Shown: in pieces, positions 42,491 to 51,147 of the stretch | How positions within the stretch are numbered: the first letter of the stretch is position 1 | Layout: every line of letters starts with the position of its first letter | NCBI RefSeq assembly: GCF_002797325.1 | Contig: NZ_KZ454938.1 | Coordinates: forward strand, 43,322 to 107,321 | Reading direction: 5' to 3' | Source: Bacillus sp. FJAT-45037 | GTDB lineage: Bacteria > Bacillota > Bacilli > Bacillales > Bacillaceae_D | Length of the DNA stretch: 64,000 nt | The notes under the pieces: model-generated | Told to the model about the DNA's origin: nothing | The model's database searches: none | The model's input: the letters and a program-made list of their open reading frames with translations, nothing else | Translations under genes and position numbers: made by a program

Positions 42491-43723
42491 TTAAGAATCA
42501 CGGATGAGCTTCATATCTAAATAAAGGCCTATCTTTTGAACAGGGTCCTTCAATTGAATATTGGCGATCTCCTGGATTCGTTTAAGCCGATAGTTAAGAG
42601 TGTTGACATGACAGTGAAGATGTTTGGCAGCCTCGTTCATATTTCCGTCTCGGTTTAAGATAACTTCCAATGTTTCCAGTAAATTTGTTCGATGTTCAAG
42701 GTCATACACTTGAAGTTTTCTGATCGCAGGGTTTGAGGTCACATTTTGAAGTTGATCGGATTTCTTAAGAACATCAATGTAGCGGAAGATACCGAGTTCA
42801 TGATAATAATGGGCGGTCGCTAACTCTTTTTCAAAAGTTTGCTTCAATTGAATGACCGTATTTGCCTCATCATAACTTCGTTTAATCCAATCATAGTGTT
42901 CATATGCATAACCACAACCAGCCCAAACATCAGTAATGCCTAACCGCTCTTTCACTTGAGTGGTAAATGTTTCGATAAAAGCCTTTGTCTCAGCCATATC
43001 TTCATGTTGAGCAAGGGGAGAGACGAGAAAGATTAATTGATTTTCATCGAGTGTTTGAATGTGGATGTTCAGTTTCTGTGTTGTTTTAGCGACGTAAATT
43101 AACTTCCTATATAAGTCGTCACTCATCCAACTGAAACTAAAAATCAATACAGCAAGTGGTTTCTTTGCGTTGATCCCAATTTTCGTTAATTGCTTAGCGA
43201 TAAACTGATGATCCTTCGCATCTCCTGTAATCATCTCCCATAGCAACTCTTGATGATTTTTCTCTTTTTTCTTTTTTTGCATATTTAGTTGAAGCAATTG
43301 ATTTTTTGCTTTGTTTGCAGCTTGCTTTAAATCATTGAGATCCGTTTGAGTCAGCGTTCGGCCAATTTCAAGCACCCAGATGTAACCAAGAACTTCGTTG
43401 TTCTTGCGGATGGAGATGGCTACGCGATTACCAAGACCGATTTCATTAATACTTGGAATCACAAGAGGATCGTCACTTTGGTTTAAGGTTGGAATAACGC
43501 CTTCTTTCCAAAAACGATTGATAACACGTTCAGGAACACGTCTACCAATGATCGTAGAAATTCTAGCTGGATCTGTACCGTCGTCATGAGAGCTATACGC
43601 TAACAGATGGTGGTTCGCATCCTCAATGGTAACAGGGCATTGTAGACGTTCACTAATGGCGTCTACAAATTCTTCTAAAGAGTCAAACGGTCGATTAAAG
43701 GAGGGGCGGTTAATGTCGTTCAT
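42491..43723 (-). CDS. adeR: PucR-family regulator, AdeR-like (activator of alanine dehydrogenase)
   Basis: 410 aa. The N-terminal sensor part resembles PucR/CdaR proteins, followed by a central GGDEF-like/linker region. The C-terminal HTH_30 domain (NMNEAAKHLHCHVNTLNYRLKRIQEI) is typical. B. subtilis AdeR activates ald in response to alanine; position beside ald and opposite an alanine symporter supports the same role. In B. subtilis the two genes are divergent as I remember, while here both are on the minus strand. The symbol rests on context. Confidence 0.78.
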   Translation of the reverse strand: MNDINRPSFNRPFDSLEEFVDAISERLQCPVTIEDANHHLLAYSSHDDGTDPARISTIIGRRVPERVINRFWKEGVIPTLNQSDDPLVIPSINEIGLGNRVAISIRKNNEVLGYIWVLEIGRTLTQTDLNDLKQAANKAKNQLLQLNMQKKKKEKNHQELLWEMITGDAKDHQFIAKQLTKIGINAKKPLAVLIFSFSWMSDDLYRKLIYVAKTTQKLNIHIQTLDENQLIFLVSPLAQHEDMAETKAFIETFTTQVKERLGITDVWAGCGYAYEHYDWIKRSYDEANTVIQLKQTFEKELATAHYYHELGIFRYIDVLKKSDQLQNVTSNPAIRKLQVYDLEHRTNLLETLEVILNRDGNMNEAAKHLHCHVNTLNYRLKRIQEIANIQLKDPVQKIGLYLDMKLIRDS

Positions 43724-43898
43724 AAGTTAACTCCTTATCTATAATAGGAAAATAGTAGTCATTCTTTTGTTCAAAAAACCAAATGAAGCGCTTTCAGTTT
43801 GTGTGCTCTCACAAAGTCATGCTTGCGCTGTCATGTTAGAATAACATATACAAACTCATTATAGAATATGAGAGAGTTTTCTTTGGGGAGTGAAGCGT

Positions 43899-45320
43899 AT
43901 GGACATCTTAGAAATACTAGGAAGAATCAATGGCGTGTTATGGGGACCGCCCAGTCTGCTCTTATTATTTGGGACAGGCCTTTTCTTAACATTCGTCTTA
44001 AAAGGTCTTCAATTTCGTCGATTAATTTATGCATTTAAAATTGGATTTGGTAAAGAGGATAGTAAGGATGCTGCAGCTGAAGGTGATGTGAGTCACTTTA
44101 AAGCGTTAATGACAGCGCTTGCGGCTACAATCGGAAATGGTAACATCGCAGGGGTTGCTACAGCGATCACCCTAGGTGGACCAGGGGCCATTTTTTGGAT
44201 GTGGATTGTTGGTCTACTAGGTATGGCAACAAAGTATGGAGAAGCTTTACTTGCAGTGAAATATCGCGTCAAGAATGATCGAGGCGAGTACTCGAGTGGT
44301 CCGATGTATTACATCGAGCGAGGGCTCGGTCGGAAATTTAAGTGGTTAGCCATTGCCTTTGCCTTCTTTGGTGCGTTTGCTGCACTAGGTATAGGAAACA
44401 GTGTTCAATCCAATACAATTGCTGATGTAACAAGCAATAGTTTCGGTATGGCGAACTGGGTTACGGGTTTAATTTTAATTGTTCTCGTTAGTGTGATCAT
44501 TTTTGGTGGAATTCAACGGATTAGTACCGTAGCGAGTATCTTTGTTCCAATCATGGCCTTCTTATATATGGGTGGAGCAACAATCATTCTTATCTTAAAT
44601 TATGATATGATCATTCCGGCTTTTGAACTAATTTTCTATTATGCCTTTAATCCTGTAGCTGCGGCTGGTGGCTTCCTTGGGGTAGTCGTGTCAGAAGCCA
44701 TTCGTAACGGGGTTGCTCGTGGTATCTTCTCCAATGAAGCTGGTCTGGGTACGGCGGCTTTAATTGCTGGTAATGCACGTGCAGATCACCCTGTAAAACA
44801 AGCGTTGGTTGCTATGACAGGTACATTCATCGTAACGATTATTGTCTGTACGATGACTGGGCTAACATTGTTAATCACAGGGTTCTGGGACCCATCTGGT
44901 GGATTGCTCTCGGGCGTGACACATGATGCAACACTTGAGGGTGGAGCGTTAACAAGTGCAGCCTTCGGTTCTGTCCTTGGAGCTGTCGGCGAATACATCG
45001 TTGCGTTTTCTGTTATCTTCTTCGGCTTTTCAACGATTGTTGGTTGGTATGTATACGGAGAAAAGTGTTTTGAATATTTAGCTGGTTCTAAAGGGATTGC
45101 AGGATATCGTATGGTCTACATCGCAGCGTGTGGTGTCGGAACCGTGGCGAACCTTGCAACGGTTTGGGCGTTTGCTGATATGGCCAATGCTTTAATGATG
45201 ATTCCTAACTTAATTGCTCTCCTTCTACTGTGGAAGGTAATAGTCGCTGAAACAAATGATTACTTTAATAATTTTTATGAAGCAGCTCACAAACAAACAG
45301 GAAAGAGCTTAAATCAATAA
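43899..45320 (+). CDS. AGCS-family sodium/alanine (amino acid) symporter
   Basis: A 473-aa membrane protein with about ten helices. The family motifs are AATIGNGNIAGVATAI, GPGAIFWMWIVGLLGMATKY and GIFSNEAGLGTAALI. It should import alanine or glycine with Na+ (AlsT/DagA group), feeding ald in this cluster. I chose the ATG at 43899 because GGGGAG lies 8 nt upstream; an in-frame GTG at 43890 is less likely. It is divergent from the AdeR-like gene. A partial cre-like stretch (ATGAAGCGCTTTCA, 43783-43796) lies in the shared promoter region. Confidence 0.93.
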   Translation: MDILEILGRINGVLWGPPSLLLLFGTGLFLTFVLKGLQFRRLIYAFKIGFGKEDSKDAAAEGDVSHFKALMTALAATIGNGNIAGVATAITLGGPGAIFWMWIVGLLGMATKYGEALLAVKYRVKNDRGEYSSGPMYYIERGLGRKFKWLAIAFAFFGAFAALGIGNSVQSNTIADVTSNSFGMANWVTGLILIVLVSVIIFGGIQRISTVASIFVPIMAFLYMGGATIILILNYDMIIPAFELIFYYAFNPVAAAGGFLGVVVSEAIRNGVARGIFSNEAGLGTAALIAGNARADHPVKQALVAMTGTFIVTIIVCTMTGLTLLITGFWDPSGGLLSGVTHDATLEGGALTSAAFGSVLGAVGEYIVAFSVIFFGFSTIVGWYVYGEKCFEYLAGSKGIAGYRMVYIAACGVGTVANLATVWAFADMANALMMIPNLIALLLLWKVIVAETNDYFNNFYEAAHKQTGKSLNQ

Positions 45321-45327
45321 TTCAAAG

Positions 45328-45360
45328 AGGGTACCGTCTTATAAGATGGTACCCTTTTTC
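45328..45360 (+). terminator. Terminator of the AGCS symporter gene
   Basis: AGGGTACCGTCTT/AAGATGGTACCCT stem followed by TTTTTC. Confidence 0.92.
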
Positions 45361-45426
45361 TATAGACAAAAAGTTTTTATTACAACGTTATCATTATATA
45401 TACTGATAATAATGAAGGTGTTGAAA

Positions 45427-45558
45427 ATGAAGCAGCAAAAAGCGGATTTACTCTTGCACCCTATTCGAATGAGAGTCATTCAAGCTTTAGCGACCCATCC
45501 ATATCAAACGGGTAGAACGCTCGCTACCATCCTTATTCCGAAATCGAAGAAGGAGTGA
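45427..45558 (+). pseudogene. Truncated winged-helix regulator
   Basis: It starts MKQQKADLLLHPIRMRVIQALATHP, the N-terminus of an ArsR-like/HTH_20 regulator, then stops after 43 codons where the recognition helix should follow (ATILIPKSKKE). The abrupt shift from DNA-binding sequence to a Lys-rich end suggests an internal deletion. GAAGGTG precedes the ATG. It is probably non-functional. Confidence 0.65.
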
Positions 45559-45562
45559 TAAA

Positions 45563-46055
45563 ATAGAGACAAAGCGTGTTTTAATTGAAAATGAAGAAAC
45601 CTCAATAAGTGGAACGATCGATTACCCGAACAACACAACAGAACTGTTCCCTGCCGTGTTAATTTTATCTGGGTCAGGGCCACTTAATCGAGATGGCAAC
45701 GGGAAAGGAAAGAAGAAATTTGAACTGTATGACTCATTATCTGAAGCATTTGTAGAATGTGGATATGCGACTCTTCGTTATGATAAGCGTGGAGTAGGTG
45801 AGACCACAGGAGATTATCATGAAGCTGGGATGTGGGATTTAATCTCAGACGCCAGAGCGAGTATTAGACGTAGAAAACTTTGTAAGCGGACCAGTCGAGG
45901 CGACAGTCATTCCAAACATGAACCACATGTTACGAATTCAGCATGAGGATTATTCGATTCTTAAACTGAGAAAAGTATATAAACATGTGAGTAAAGAGCC
46001 TCTTGCGCCAGCATTAAAACAGATATTGAAAGAGTGGTTAAAAAAATATGTATAG
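45563..46055 (+). pseudogene. Alpha/beta hydrolase with internal deletion and frameshift
   Basis: The N-terminal part (frame of 45563) reads LFPAVLILSGSGPLNRDG then YATLRYDKRGVGETTGDY, typical of YqkD/acyl-peptide-type hydrolases. At about 45860 it jumps to another frame holding only the C-terminal end VENFVSGPVEATVIPNMNHMLR, which carries the catalytic-His region. The nucleophile Ser domain is missing. The codon where the start should be is ATA, although AGGAGTGATAAA fits a ribosome binding site. It is a decayed gene. Confidence 0.75.
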
Positions 46056-46254
46056 AGCATGGAAAGCATCACTCATTGGACTAACGATCTTTTTTCAAAT
46101 TTTAACAGTTATTTTTGCTATGACGGGAAACGGGCTCGTGCTCTATAGTTTTGGCGCGAATATTTTAAGTGCGATAGCCGTTATTATCGTATTTATAATC
46201 GAGAGAAAAAAGGAAAAAAAGGAGGAAATTGATTATGAAAATAGTAACTACTGA
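46048..46254 (+). CDS. Small two-helix membrane protein, 68 aa
   Basis: Family not recognised. Two hydrophobic segments (~8-26 and ~31-51) are followed by a Lys/Glu-rich tail. The start overlaps the end of the decayed hydrolase and lacks a good ribosome binding site. It overlaps the YbjQ-family gene by about 20 bp, which suggests co-expression. Confidence 0.5.
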   Translation: MYRAWKASLIGLTIFFQILTVIFAMTGNGLVLYSFGANILSAIAVIIVFIIERKKEKKEEIDYENSNY

Positions 46255-46555
46255 TACAATTGCAGGAACAGACATTCTAGAAGTAATTGGTTACGTTAAA
46301 GGCGGAACGATTCAAAGTAAGCATATCGGACGGGACATCACAGCAGGTCTAAAAGGCATTGTCGGTGGAGAGATTAAAGGGTATAACGAAATGATGGAGG
46401 AAGCGAGAAAGCTTGCGATTCACCGTATGGTTGAAGATGCGAAAGAACAAGGTGCGAATGCGGTTGTGGGAATGCGACTGCAAACATCTACTGTAATGGG
46501 AAATGCAGCGGAAATTATTGCATATGGAACAGCTATTAAAATAAAAGAATTATAG
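46235..46555 (+). CDS. YbjQ/UPF0145-family protein
   Basis: 106 aa with GGAGG nine bases before the ATG at 46235. The motifs are EVIGYVKGGTIQSKHIGRDITAGLKGIVGGE and ANAVVGMRLQTS, typical of the YbjQ family (putative heavy-metal-binding domain, pentameric beta barrel). Biological role unknown. It lies 16 bp before psd, so they may share a transcript. Confidence 0.85.
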   Translation: MKIVTTDTIAGTDILEVIGYVKGGTIQSKHIGRDITAGLKGIVGGEIKGYNEMMEEARKLAIHRMVEDAKEQGANAVVGMRLQTSTVMGNAAEIIAYGTAIKIKEL

Positions 46556-46571
46556 ATATGGTGGAGGACTA

Positions 46572-47354
46572 ATGGTTAAGCAATCAATGTATCGACTTTT
46601 TATCGAGTTATCGAATCACAAAGTAAATTCTTATTTACTAAGAAAATTTGCAACGTCAAAAGCTAGCAGACGATTAAACAAATCGTTTGCTAAAACGTTT
46701 AAATTAAATGAGAAAGAAATGTTAGAGCCGCTTGAATCTTATGAGAGTTTGCATAAATTGTTCATCCGTCAATTGAATCCACTTGATAGGCCAATTAATG
46801 AAAATGAAGGAATCGTTGTTAGCCCAGTCGATGGAATTTTAGCCGAGCAGCACGTACTCTCACCAGGAGTTACATTTCATGTGAAAGGCCAAGACTATAC
46901 GATTGAAGAAATGCTTGGCTCAAAAGAAGCTGCTCAGAAATATGAGGGAGGGACCCTTATGGTTCTATACCTCAGTCCAAGTCATTATCACCGTATCCAT
47001 AGCCCTGTTGATGCAGAGGTTATGAAACAGTGGGTATTAGGTGGACGTTCATACCCGGTGAATAACTACGGGCTTCGATACGGGAGACGACCACTGTCAA
47101 GAAATTACCGAGTCATTACCGAGCTAGATGTAGACGGACGTAGTCTAGCTGTTGTAAAAGTCGGAGCGATGAATGTGAATACAATTGAACTGACTCATGC
47201 CAACCCAACGATTAAACGCGGAGAAGAAATGGGATATTTCTCTTTTGGTTCAACCGTCGTTCTAATTGCACAAAAAGGACTGATGGAGTTGGCAACATGT
47301 GATACACCAAGTGATGTGAAAGTAGGACAGAAGTTAACAAATAAGCTAATATAA
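46572..47354 (+). CDS. psd: Phosphatidylserine decarboxylase proenzyme
   Basis: 260 aa. Makes phosphatidylethanolamine at the membrane. The self-cleavage site FGST (in MGYFSFGSTVV) would yield the alpha subunit with its pyruvoyl group from Ser. SPVDG and HYHRIHSPVD carry the Asp and His of the active site. There is no pssA beside it, unlike in many bacilli. GGTGGAGG precedes the start. Confidence 0.93.
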   Translation: MVKQSMYRLFIELSNHKVNSYLLRKFATSKASRRLNKSFAKTFKLNEKEMLEPLESYESLHKLFIRQLNPLDRPINENEGIVVSPVDGILAEQHVLSPGVTFHVKGQDYTIEEMLGSKEAAQKYEGGTLMVLYLSPSHYHRIHSPVDAEVMKQWVLGGRSYPVNNYGLRYGRRPLSRNYRVITELDVDGRSLAVVKVGAMNVNTIELTHANPTIKRGEEMGYFSFGSTVVLIAQKGLMELATCDTPSDVKVGQKLTNKLI

Positions 47355-47360
47355 AGTAAA

Positions 47361-47391
47361 AAAATCGTTGCCTTGTGGCAGCGTTTTTTTA
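47361..47391 (+). terminator. Terminator of psd
   Basis: CGTTGCC-ttgt-GGCAGCG with A run before and T7 after. Confidence 0.9.
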
Positions 47392-47455
47392 TACGGTTTG
47401 TGAGTGAGATCTTAGGTTTAAGGGATTAAGCATAAAAAAGAGAATAAATAAAGTC

Positions 47456-47527
47456 TTGCATCTATTTGTTTTTCTCTTTATCATATCAATATATCGTATT
47501 TCACATATGACAAATAACTATATATTG
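47456..47527 (+). promoter_or_regulatory. nrdAB promoter: Promoter and putative NrdR box pair of the nrd operon
   Basis: TTGCAT (47456-47461), 17 bp, TATCAT (47479-47484). Two A/T palindromic boxes follow: CAATATATCG (47487-47496) and CTATATATTG (47518-47527), exactly 31 bp apart, three helical turns. This resembles the double-box layout of NrdR, the ATP/dATP-sensing repressor of ribonucleotide reductase genes. Confidence 0.65.
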
Positions 47528-47540
47528 ATTTTGCGAAATG

Positions 47541-47705
47541 ATTGGTGCTGCGAGTCAGCTTAATAGGGAATCTGGTGAAAAACCAGAACTGTCCCCGCAA
47601 CTGTAAGTGTGGATGAAATGAGACAACCACTGTATAAGAGTGCTGAATAGGCGCTTATATGGGAAGGCTCAGAGTAAAGGGAAGCACAAGTCAGGAGACC
47701 TGCCA
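47541..47705 (+). ncRNA. Cobalamin (B12) riboswitch
   Basis: The conserved core is clear: TTAATAGGGAA, GGTG/CCAG P4 hairpin, CCCCGCAACTGTAA, GGATGA, and the 3' B12 box AAGTCAGGAGACCTGCC (ends 47705). A terminator lies 120 nt downstream, before nrdA, so the switch should shut off this operon when B12 is present. Confidence 0.95.
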
Positions 47706-47822
47706 TTATTTCTCAGTCAGCTATCTTCGGGGGGTGAGAAGTGAGACGGCAGTGCCATTGTGCGCTTGTTTGTGTTGAACAAATGTGGCCACAATTAGGT
47801 GATAAGACAAGTATGCCGTTTT

Positions 47823-47861
47823 ACGCTCTATCTCTCATGTTTGAGAGGTAGGGCGTTTTTT
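47823..47861 (+). terminator. Terminator of the cobalamin riboswitch
   Basis: ACGCTCTATCTCTC/GAGAGGTAGGGCGT stem with T6. It lies about 30 nt before the nrdA start and is the likely regulated terminator. Confidence 0.88.
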
Positions 47862-47893
47862 GTGTTGACTTCATAGAAAAGGATGGGGAAGAG

Positions 47894-50071
47894 ATGAAAC
47901 AAGCTGTGGAAAGTGATTATTTCTTAAGGCGTAGATTTCCAAAACTTGCAACAGAGGCATGGTTAAAGTCGACTCAAGATCTTTCATGGGAGAAGCGAGC
48001 GCTAAAGGCATTAGAAGAGTTGACGATAGAAGAGCCTAATTGGACGTATGTTGCATCAGCATGCTACATCAAAGCAATAAAAATACAACTGGCCGAACAA
48101 AGAGGAGTTCCAGTAGATCGCGTATATTTGAATTTTCCGGTGTATTTTTCCAAGGAACTCGAGAACGGGATGTATGACTCTCGGTTAATTAGTTATTCAA
48201 AGCGTGAGCTAGACAACTTGGGGCAATTGATTCAAACCGATCGAGATCTAAAGTTTACCTACATTGGCATAAAGACATTAGCCGACCGTTATTTGGCTAG
48301 ACGTTTTGACGGTCAAGTGATGGAACTACCACAGGAGAGGTGGCTTGTGATTGCAATGACCTTAATGGTTAACGAGCCGACTGAAGTTAGACTAGCTTTA
48401 GTCAAAGAGGCATATTGGGCATTATCAAATCTCTATATGACAGTGGCGACTCCGACGCTTGCTAATGCAGGTAAAGCCGGAGGGCAATTTTCAAGCTGTT
48501 TTATTGATACAGTGGCGGATGATTTACGGTCGATTTTTGATAGTTGTACGGATGCAGCGACGGTCAGTAAAAACGGTGGTGGACTAGGTATGTACCTTGG
48601 CAAGATCCGAGCTAAAGGGTCATCGATTCGCGGATTTGAAAATGTCTCATCAGGCGTGATCCCTTGGATGAAGCAATTAAACAATGTCGCAGTCAGTGTT
48701 GATCAACTCGGTCAACGTCAAGGCGCGATTGCCGTGTATCTAGATGTTTGGCATAAAGATATTTTAGTGTTCCTTGATGCAAAATTAAATAATGGGGACG
48801 AGCGTCAGCGAACACATGATTTATTTACAGGCATATGCATTCCTGATTTGTTTATGGAAGCTGTAGAACGTCGTGCGAGCTGGTTCTTATTTGATCCCCA
48901 TGAAGTCCGTCTCAAAATGGGCTACTCGCTTGAAGATTTCTATGATGAAACAAAAGGAGTAGGAGAGTTTTGTACAAAATATGCAGAGTGTGTCGCAAAC
49001 ACCGAGCTCTCCCGTATTGAACTTCCAGCGATTGAGATTATGAAGCGTATTATGTTATCACAACTAGAAACAGGTAGTCCCTTTATGTTTTATCGTGACA
49101 CGGTTAATCGTCTCAACCCTAATAAACATAGAGGGATGATTTACGGGTCTAATCTTTGTACAGAAATTATGCAAAATATGAGTCCGACGACGGTCATCGA
49201 TGAACGTTGTGAAGACGATATGATCTTAACTAAAAAGAAGCCAGGAGATTATGTTGTATGTAACTTAAGCTCTCTCTCGCTTGCGGCTGTATTGGCCGAT
49301 GATGTCGTTGAACGAGTGGTCGACATTCAAGTGCGAATGCTTGATAACGTTATCGACTTAAATTCAATTGGAGTCAAACAAGCAGAGATGACAAACAAGT
49401 CCTATCGCGCGATCGGCCTTGGAACATATGGGTGGCATCATCACTTAGCGACAAAGGGCATCAGTTGGGAAAGTGAAGATGCAATCGAGGAAGTAAATCG
49501 AGTGTATGAAGGAATTAATAAAGCTGCAATAAAAGCAAGCGCAAAGCTAGCAAAGGAAAAAGGTGTTTACCCTCACTATGAAGGCTCTGATTGGCATAAT
49601 GAAGTTTTCTTTACGCAGCGTGGATATAACGGTGCTGATTGGGCCGAGGTACGTGAGCTAGTGAAGGAATATGGAATGAGGAATGGATACGTGATGGCGG
49701 TTGCTCCAAATGCCACGACTTCATTGATAGGCGGATCAACCGCATCGATTGATCCGATCTTTTCTAAGTATTATGTTGAAGAAAAGAAAAACTACCGCAT
49801 TCCAGTTGTGGCACCTGATTTAGATGCTTCAACGACTTGGTATTACAAATCAGCACATGCGATTAATCAAAAATGGAGTATCCGTCAAAATGCAGCACGG
49901 CAAAGACATGTCGACCAAGGTATCTCATTTAATTTGTATGTACCAAGCAATGTGAAAGCAAAAGAGTTACTTGAGCTCCATCTGCTCGCATGGAAAGAAG
50001 GATTGAAAACGACGTACTATGTTCGCTCAACATCGACTTCAGTAGATGATTGTGAGAGCTGTTCTAGTTAA
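47894..50071 (+). CDS. nrdA: Class I ribonucleotide reductase, large (alpha) subunit
   Basis: 725 aa. Reduces ribonucleotides to deoxyribonucleotides. The active-site Cys in GGQFSSCF, the radical Cys in GSNLCTEI, its partner Cys in VVCNLSS, and the C-terminal shuttle pair CESC are present. No ATP-cone is evident at the N-terminus, so dATP overall inhibition may be absent. There is no nrdI or nrdH beside it, unlike class Ib operons. It is controlled by a cobalamin riboswitch, a layout known from organisms that switch to a B12-dependent class II enzyme. Confidence 0.92.
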   Translation: MKQAVESDYFLRRRFPKLATEAWLKSTQDLSWEKRALKALEELTIEEPNWTYVASACYIKAIKIQLAEQRGVPVDRVYLNFPVYFSKELENGMYDSRLISYSKRELDNLGQLIQTDRDLKFTYIGIKTLADRYLARRFDGQVMELPQERWLVIAMTLMVNEPTEVRLALVKEAYWALSNLYMTVATPTLANAGKAGGQFSSCFIDTVADDLRSIFDSCTDAATVSKNGGGLGMYLGKIRAKGSSIRGFENVSSGVIPWMKQLNNVAVSVDQLGQRQGAIAVYLDVWHKDILVFLDAKLNNGDERQRTHDLFTGICIPDLFMEAVERRASWFLFDPHEVRLKMGYSLEDFYDETKGVGEFCTKYAECVANTELSRIELPAIEIMKRIMLSQLETGSPFMFYRDTVNRLNPNKHRGMIYGSNLCTEIMQNMSPTTVIDERCEDDMILTKKKPGDYVVCNLSSLSLAAVLADDVVERVVDIQVRMLDNVIDLNSIGVKQAEMTNKSYRAIGLGTYGWHHHLATKGISWESEDAIEEVNRVYEGINKAAIKASAKLAKEKGVYPHYEGSDWHNEVFFTQRGYNGADWAEVRELVKEYGMRNGYVMAVAPNATTSLIGGSTASIDPIFSKYYVEEKKNYRIPVVAPDLDASTTWYYKSAHAINQKWSIRQNAARQRHVDQGISFNLYVPSNVKAKELLELHLLAWKEGLKTTYYVRSTSTSVDDCESCSS

Positions 50072-50102
50072 TAGGTGGTTCTATAAAAAGGGGGATAAGA
50101 AA

Positions 50103-51137
50103 ATGACTTTGCAAACAAGAAAACTCTATGACCCAACAGCACCAAATGCTTCTACAGCGATTGTAAATGGACAAAGCTCCAATGTCTTAAATTGGGATGA
50201 TGTTCGATTTAGTTGGGCCTATCCACTCTATAAAAATATGCTCGCAAACTTTTGGACACCGTTTGAGATTAATATGACACACGACACGAAGCAATTTACT
50301 CGTTTAACAGAATCGGAACAGGAAGCATTTAAAAAGATTATCGGTTTACTCGCCTTTTTAGATAGTGTTCAAACGGATTATTCATTGAAAGTAGCTAATT
50401 ACTTAACCGATTCGAGCCTTGTTGCTTTAATGAGTGTGCTCTCTTTCCAAGAGGTCGTCCATAATCAAAGCTACTCCTACGTACTCTCAAGCCTGGTACC
50501 AAAAGCAACACAGGACGAAATTTTCGATTATTGGAAATCAGACCCTGTATTAAAAGAACGAAATGAATTTATCGTGGCTGGATACGAGCAATTTGCTAGC
50601 GATCCCACTCCTGAAACATTAGCGAAATCAATTGTGTACGATGTCATTTTAGAAGGAATTAATTTTTATTCTGGCTTTGCGTTCTTTTATAATTTAGCTC
50701 GTCATCAGAAAATGGTCTCGACTTCAACGATGATCAATTATATCAATCGCGATGAACAACTACATGTCTATTTGTTCACGAATATTTTCAAAGAATTACT
50801 GATTGATAACCCAGAGCTCCAAAGTGAAGAGATGGAAGGATTCGTTCGCGATTCTCTGGTTAGGGCGATTGAATTTGAATTAAAATGGTTTAATTATATT
50901 ATTGGAGAGCAGATTGAGGGAGTCACGTCTGAAGAAATGGAATCTTACCTGAAATTTATCGCGAATAAACGAGCAAAACAGTTAGGCTACGATCATATTT
51001 ATCCAGAGCATCGCACCAATTGCTTGAAATGGATTAGAGCTTACGAGGATATTAATGCAGCAAAAAGTGATTTCTTTGAACAAAAGTCACGCCAATATGC
51101 CAAGGTGTCGAGTGATAACGGGTTTGATGAACTTTAA
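50103..51137 (+). CDS. nrdB: Class I ribonucleotide reductase, small (beta) subunit
   Basis: 344 aa. Houses the metal centre that makes the Tyr radical. Ligand and radical motifs: the Asp in LDSVQTDYS, Glu/His in QEVVHNQSY (whose last Tyr aligns with the radical Tyr), the Glu in EGINFYSGFAFF and Glu/His in RDEQLHVYLF. I chose the ATG at 50103 with AAAAGGGGG upstream. It lies 31 bp after nrdA in the same operon. Confidence 0.92.
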   Translation: MTLQTRKLYDPTAPNASTAIVNGQSSNVLNWDDVRFSWAYPLYKNMLANFWTPFEINMTHDTKQFTRLTESEQEAFKKIIGLLAFLDSVQTDYSLKVANYLTDSSLVALMSVLSFQEVVHNQSYSYVLSSLVPKATQDEIFDYWKSDPVLKERNEFIVAGYEQFASDPTPETLAKSIVYDVILEGINFYSGFAFFYNLARHQKMVSTSTMINYINRDEQLHVYLFTNIFKELLIDNPELQSEEMEGFVRDSLVRAIEFELKWFNYIIGEQIEGVTSEEMESYLKFIANKRAKQLGYDHIYPEHRTNCLKWIRAYEDINAAKSDFFEQKSRQYAKVSSDNGFDEL

Positions 51138-51147
51138 AAAGGAGAAA

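Noticed and set aside
43783-43796. cre site before the AGCS symporter
   Set aside because: Only the right half fits the cre consensus once the central CG is aligned; too weak to list as a site.
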